Shown piece after piece: positions 57,809 through 60,000 of a stretch of DNA of 60,000 bases (position 1 is its first letter; the number at the start of each line of letters is the position of its first letter). Below the pieces are notes generated by a model, which had not been told where the DNA came from, ran no database searches, and worked only from the letters and a program-made list of their open reading frames with translations. Source of the DNA: Membranipora membranacea. Lineage: Eukaryota; Bryozoa; Gymnolaemata; Cheilostomatida; Membraniporidae. The translations under genes were made by a program, and so were the position numbers. The stretch covers positions 7,735,493 to 7,795,492 of the forward strand of contig OU612071.1 in assembly GCA_914767715.1 (NCBI GenBank). The letters run 5' to 3'.

Positions 57809-59020
57809 TATTGACAACAAAGAATTTGCATATTTATTCCATTGATGAACACATTATTAAACTTTGTCAGCACAAGGAGCCGTATTTTGTATTTACATCA
57901 TTCAGATTAAAACTTTGAGCAGTTTCACAGCAGCTCAGTCTTTTAACTACTTTTGTCAGCACAGAAAAAAGGAAAGTTCAGCCAAATTCAGCCCAGCTTG
58001 AATTATTATAAATATCACGCTTTTCTTTGAGTTTCTCTACATATATTTGCAGTCATAAAATATGTATGAATATAATTGATAATTGATGTTCTTTTGACGA
58101 TCAAAGCCACTTCAGTTCAGTATAAGAGCGAACTTCATCCACCTATAATTACGTAATATATATATATCATTATCACATTAATAAACGTTAACCTCGCATC
58201 CTTCCTCCTTCCTTTTGGTTTGACATCAAACTATATAATCATGATAATATACAGTATTTGACCGCTTGCAAGAATGAGTTTTGAAATTTTAATTAACTTA
58301 CAGTTTTTAAACCTTGACACACTGGGCAAGTGTATCGAAGTAGGCAAAAATGCAGTAAACACATTGGAGGCAACACCCTTGGAATACACCCAAGCCTCCT
58401 CTCCAGCCGTTCGTCTGGAGACAATAGCCTCTGACGATGGTTTCTTAATGGTCTGTAATATCTACTTAAACTGTTTGGGAAATATACATACATAGCGACT
58501 CCAAGGATTTTAAAGACTTGTTGAAACAACGGCATCATCTGCTATAGCATTAAACATGTCATTTCCGGAAGAATGATACTTAAAATTTAATCTTAGTTTC
58601 AGTTTTTGGCTTTTGTCAGTTTCTTTTTTTTTCCTTTTTAAATTTTTAAAATTAAGTAATGCATGTTATGTTTAAATTATGAACCAAATTGCATAGAAAA
58701 AATAACAGGGAACAACCCAAAACTGCCACACTTGGTTACCGCAGATGCCATTAGCTCAGCTAGAATATAGAACAGCCTTTACAAATGACATCCATGGTTA
58801 ATGGCAAATATTTGATCTTTATAATCGACCCTGAATATTGCATCACATATTCATTCACTATTAGCTATGGTGACAGCAGCAGTACAAGCTAGATATCAGT
58901 TCCACTAACTGCTGTTTCGCAAGTTGTTTTTCCCTTTTATAATGCAGGATAACTCCTGACTTTACCAGATCACGTATTATTATAGGACACTGGAAATTCC
59001 ACTGTCTTAAAGTGAAGACA

Positions 59021-59387
59021 GCCAATGAGAATGTTTGACTTAAAATAGACTGTGTTTCATAATTATTTTAAGCCAATATGATGGTTTGGCTTAAAATAGA
59101 CTACGTGTCATAGTGCTTCAGCCAATGAGATTGTCTTGTGTACTATTTCCACAAAGGTGCAATCGTGCAATCAATGATGTGAGAAAGACTGAGAGCAAAA
59201 CATTTCATTTACAGGGAGAACATCACCACACCTGCGATAAAGCAGCACAAGGATGAAGGATAAGAATTTCCACATAAGTTCCAATCGTGCAATCAATGAT
59301 GTTAGAAAGACTGAGAGCAAAACATCTTTTTTACAGGGAGAACATCACCACACCCGCGATAAAGCAGCACAAGGATGAAGGATAAGA
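59021..59387 (+). repeat. CCAAT-bearing and 120-bp tandem repeats, F2 copy
   Basis: GCCAAT at 59021, 59072 and 59121, then two units of about 121 bp starting near 59144 and 59265. Same layout as 37474-37840. Confidence 0.85.
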
Positions 59388-59430
59388 GTCTTGGGAATGA
59401 TGCAAGATTTCAGCAAGCACCACCGGAGGG

Positions 59431-59438
59431 TATAAAAG
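59431..59438 (+). promoter_or_regulatory. TATA box, F2 copy
   Basis: TATAAAAG at the position matching 37884-37891. The sequence just downstream differs by a small deletion (ATTGAAAAGTGG shortened). No gene seen after it. Confidence 0.45.
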
Positions 59439-60000
59439 GAGGAAAATTGGAGTGAAAAAAGACAAGTTCTCACCGGATACAAAAACACATTATAACAGTA
59501 GAAACATGTAGAAAAGCACTTCATATTTTTTTTACAGATCTGATTTTAATTCAGATAAATATTTTGAGAATTAATTTTACCATGAATTATTTTTACTCTG
59601 GATTATTCACACTTTCGAGACTGGATATATTATAAGCAAAGAGGACCCAGAATATATTGGTAATTATATTTTAGTTTGAAAAGGATTATTATCATTTTTT
59701 TTTATTAATAATTTTATACTTCTACATTTTTAAATTGACATTTTGTATCCACTTCTAAATTTAGAACAAAATAAATAGTTGTATTGACCTCAACTAAGCA
59801 TCCGCTTGATTAAATTATTGAGTTGTAAACAACCACCGAGTATCGGGATTCAAGAGTCGTTAACACAGTGTTTGACCTTGCAAAATTATCATCCTGATTA
59901 AAGCATCAAGAATTTTATTATCTTCGAGAAGTCAAAGATACTTTGAACTAGAATTGTGCTCAGTGACTTATATGGAATTTGTAGTTCAATAGCTGCAGGA

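Larger units (their letters stand above)
56164..60000. repeat. Duplication block F2 (partner 34635-38460)
   Basis: Direct copy of F1 up to the window end. It includes the minisatellite (about 56534-56618), MITE (57301-57808), tandem repeats (59021-59387) and TATA box (59431-59438). A unit matching F1 34839-34916 appears both at 56088-56163 and at about 56367-56443. Confidence 0.94.

Noticed and set aside
1-60000. CRISPR arrays, bacterial operons or rRNA genes
   Set aside because: No spaced direct repeats, ribosome binding sites or rRNA-like blocks; gene structure is eukaryotic throughout.

Overview
The window is AT-rich, intron-containing animal DNA. Genes are split into short exons with GT..AG introns, TATA boxes and AATAAA signals occur, and tRNA-derived SINEs, foldback MITEs and decayed non-LTR retrotransposons are common. 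The encoded proteins (secreted PAN/apple plus fucolectin-like F5/8C-type proteins, and tiny secreted cysteine-rich peptides) suggest a marine invertebrate. I cannot place it to phylum from sequence alone. Most apparent short ORFs are chance frames in AT-rich DNA.

Region 1 (1-21700) is a cluster of small secreted lectin-like genes with four exons each: signal peptide, a PAN-like five-cysteine module, and two halves of a fucolectin-like beta-sandwich. All introns are phase 1. Two intact minus-strand copies (4501-6323 and 15297-17119), two minus-strand pseudogenes (1734-2334 and 11505-13159) and one diverged plus-strand gene (19047-21370) are present. Bases 1-7560 and 9935-18470 are two copies of one segmental duplication, separated by a unique spacer that carries a foldback element and an RNase H relic.

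Region 2 (21700-40980) is mostly non-genic. It holds one half of a second duplication (22985-24990, partner 50370-52880), a 3' fragment of a CR1-like retrotransposon (25254-26030), a dispersed repeat that encodes hydrophobic segments (29, 32 and 33 kb), a possible small two-exon secreted/membrane gene (33189-33640), an orphan cysteine-rich exon (31706-31819), and one half of a third duplication (34635-38460, partner 56164-60000). The third duplication contains a 507-bp foldback MITE, CCAAT-bearing tandem repeats and a TATA box with no gene I can recognise.

Region 3 (40985-56090) holds three copies of a tiny secreted peptide gene: 41286-42138 on minus, 44780-46366 and 54848-55790 on plus. Each has a TATA box, a short non-coding first exon, a signal-peptide exon and a mature-peptide exon joined by a phase-0 intron placed at the signal cleavage site. 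Signal peptide, introns and 3' UTR are nearly unchanged between copies, while the mature peptide of the first copy differs at more than half of its residues and has a different cysteine pattern. This contrast is the most interesting signal in the window. The copies sit in inverted and direct duplications whose edges carry SINEs and a repeated palindromic motif.

The paralogous blocks also give clean 'before insertion' alleles for a SINE (61-273) and a Harbinger-type MITE (50890-51500), so both insertions can be defined to the base.
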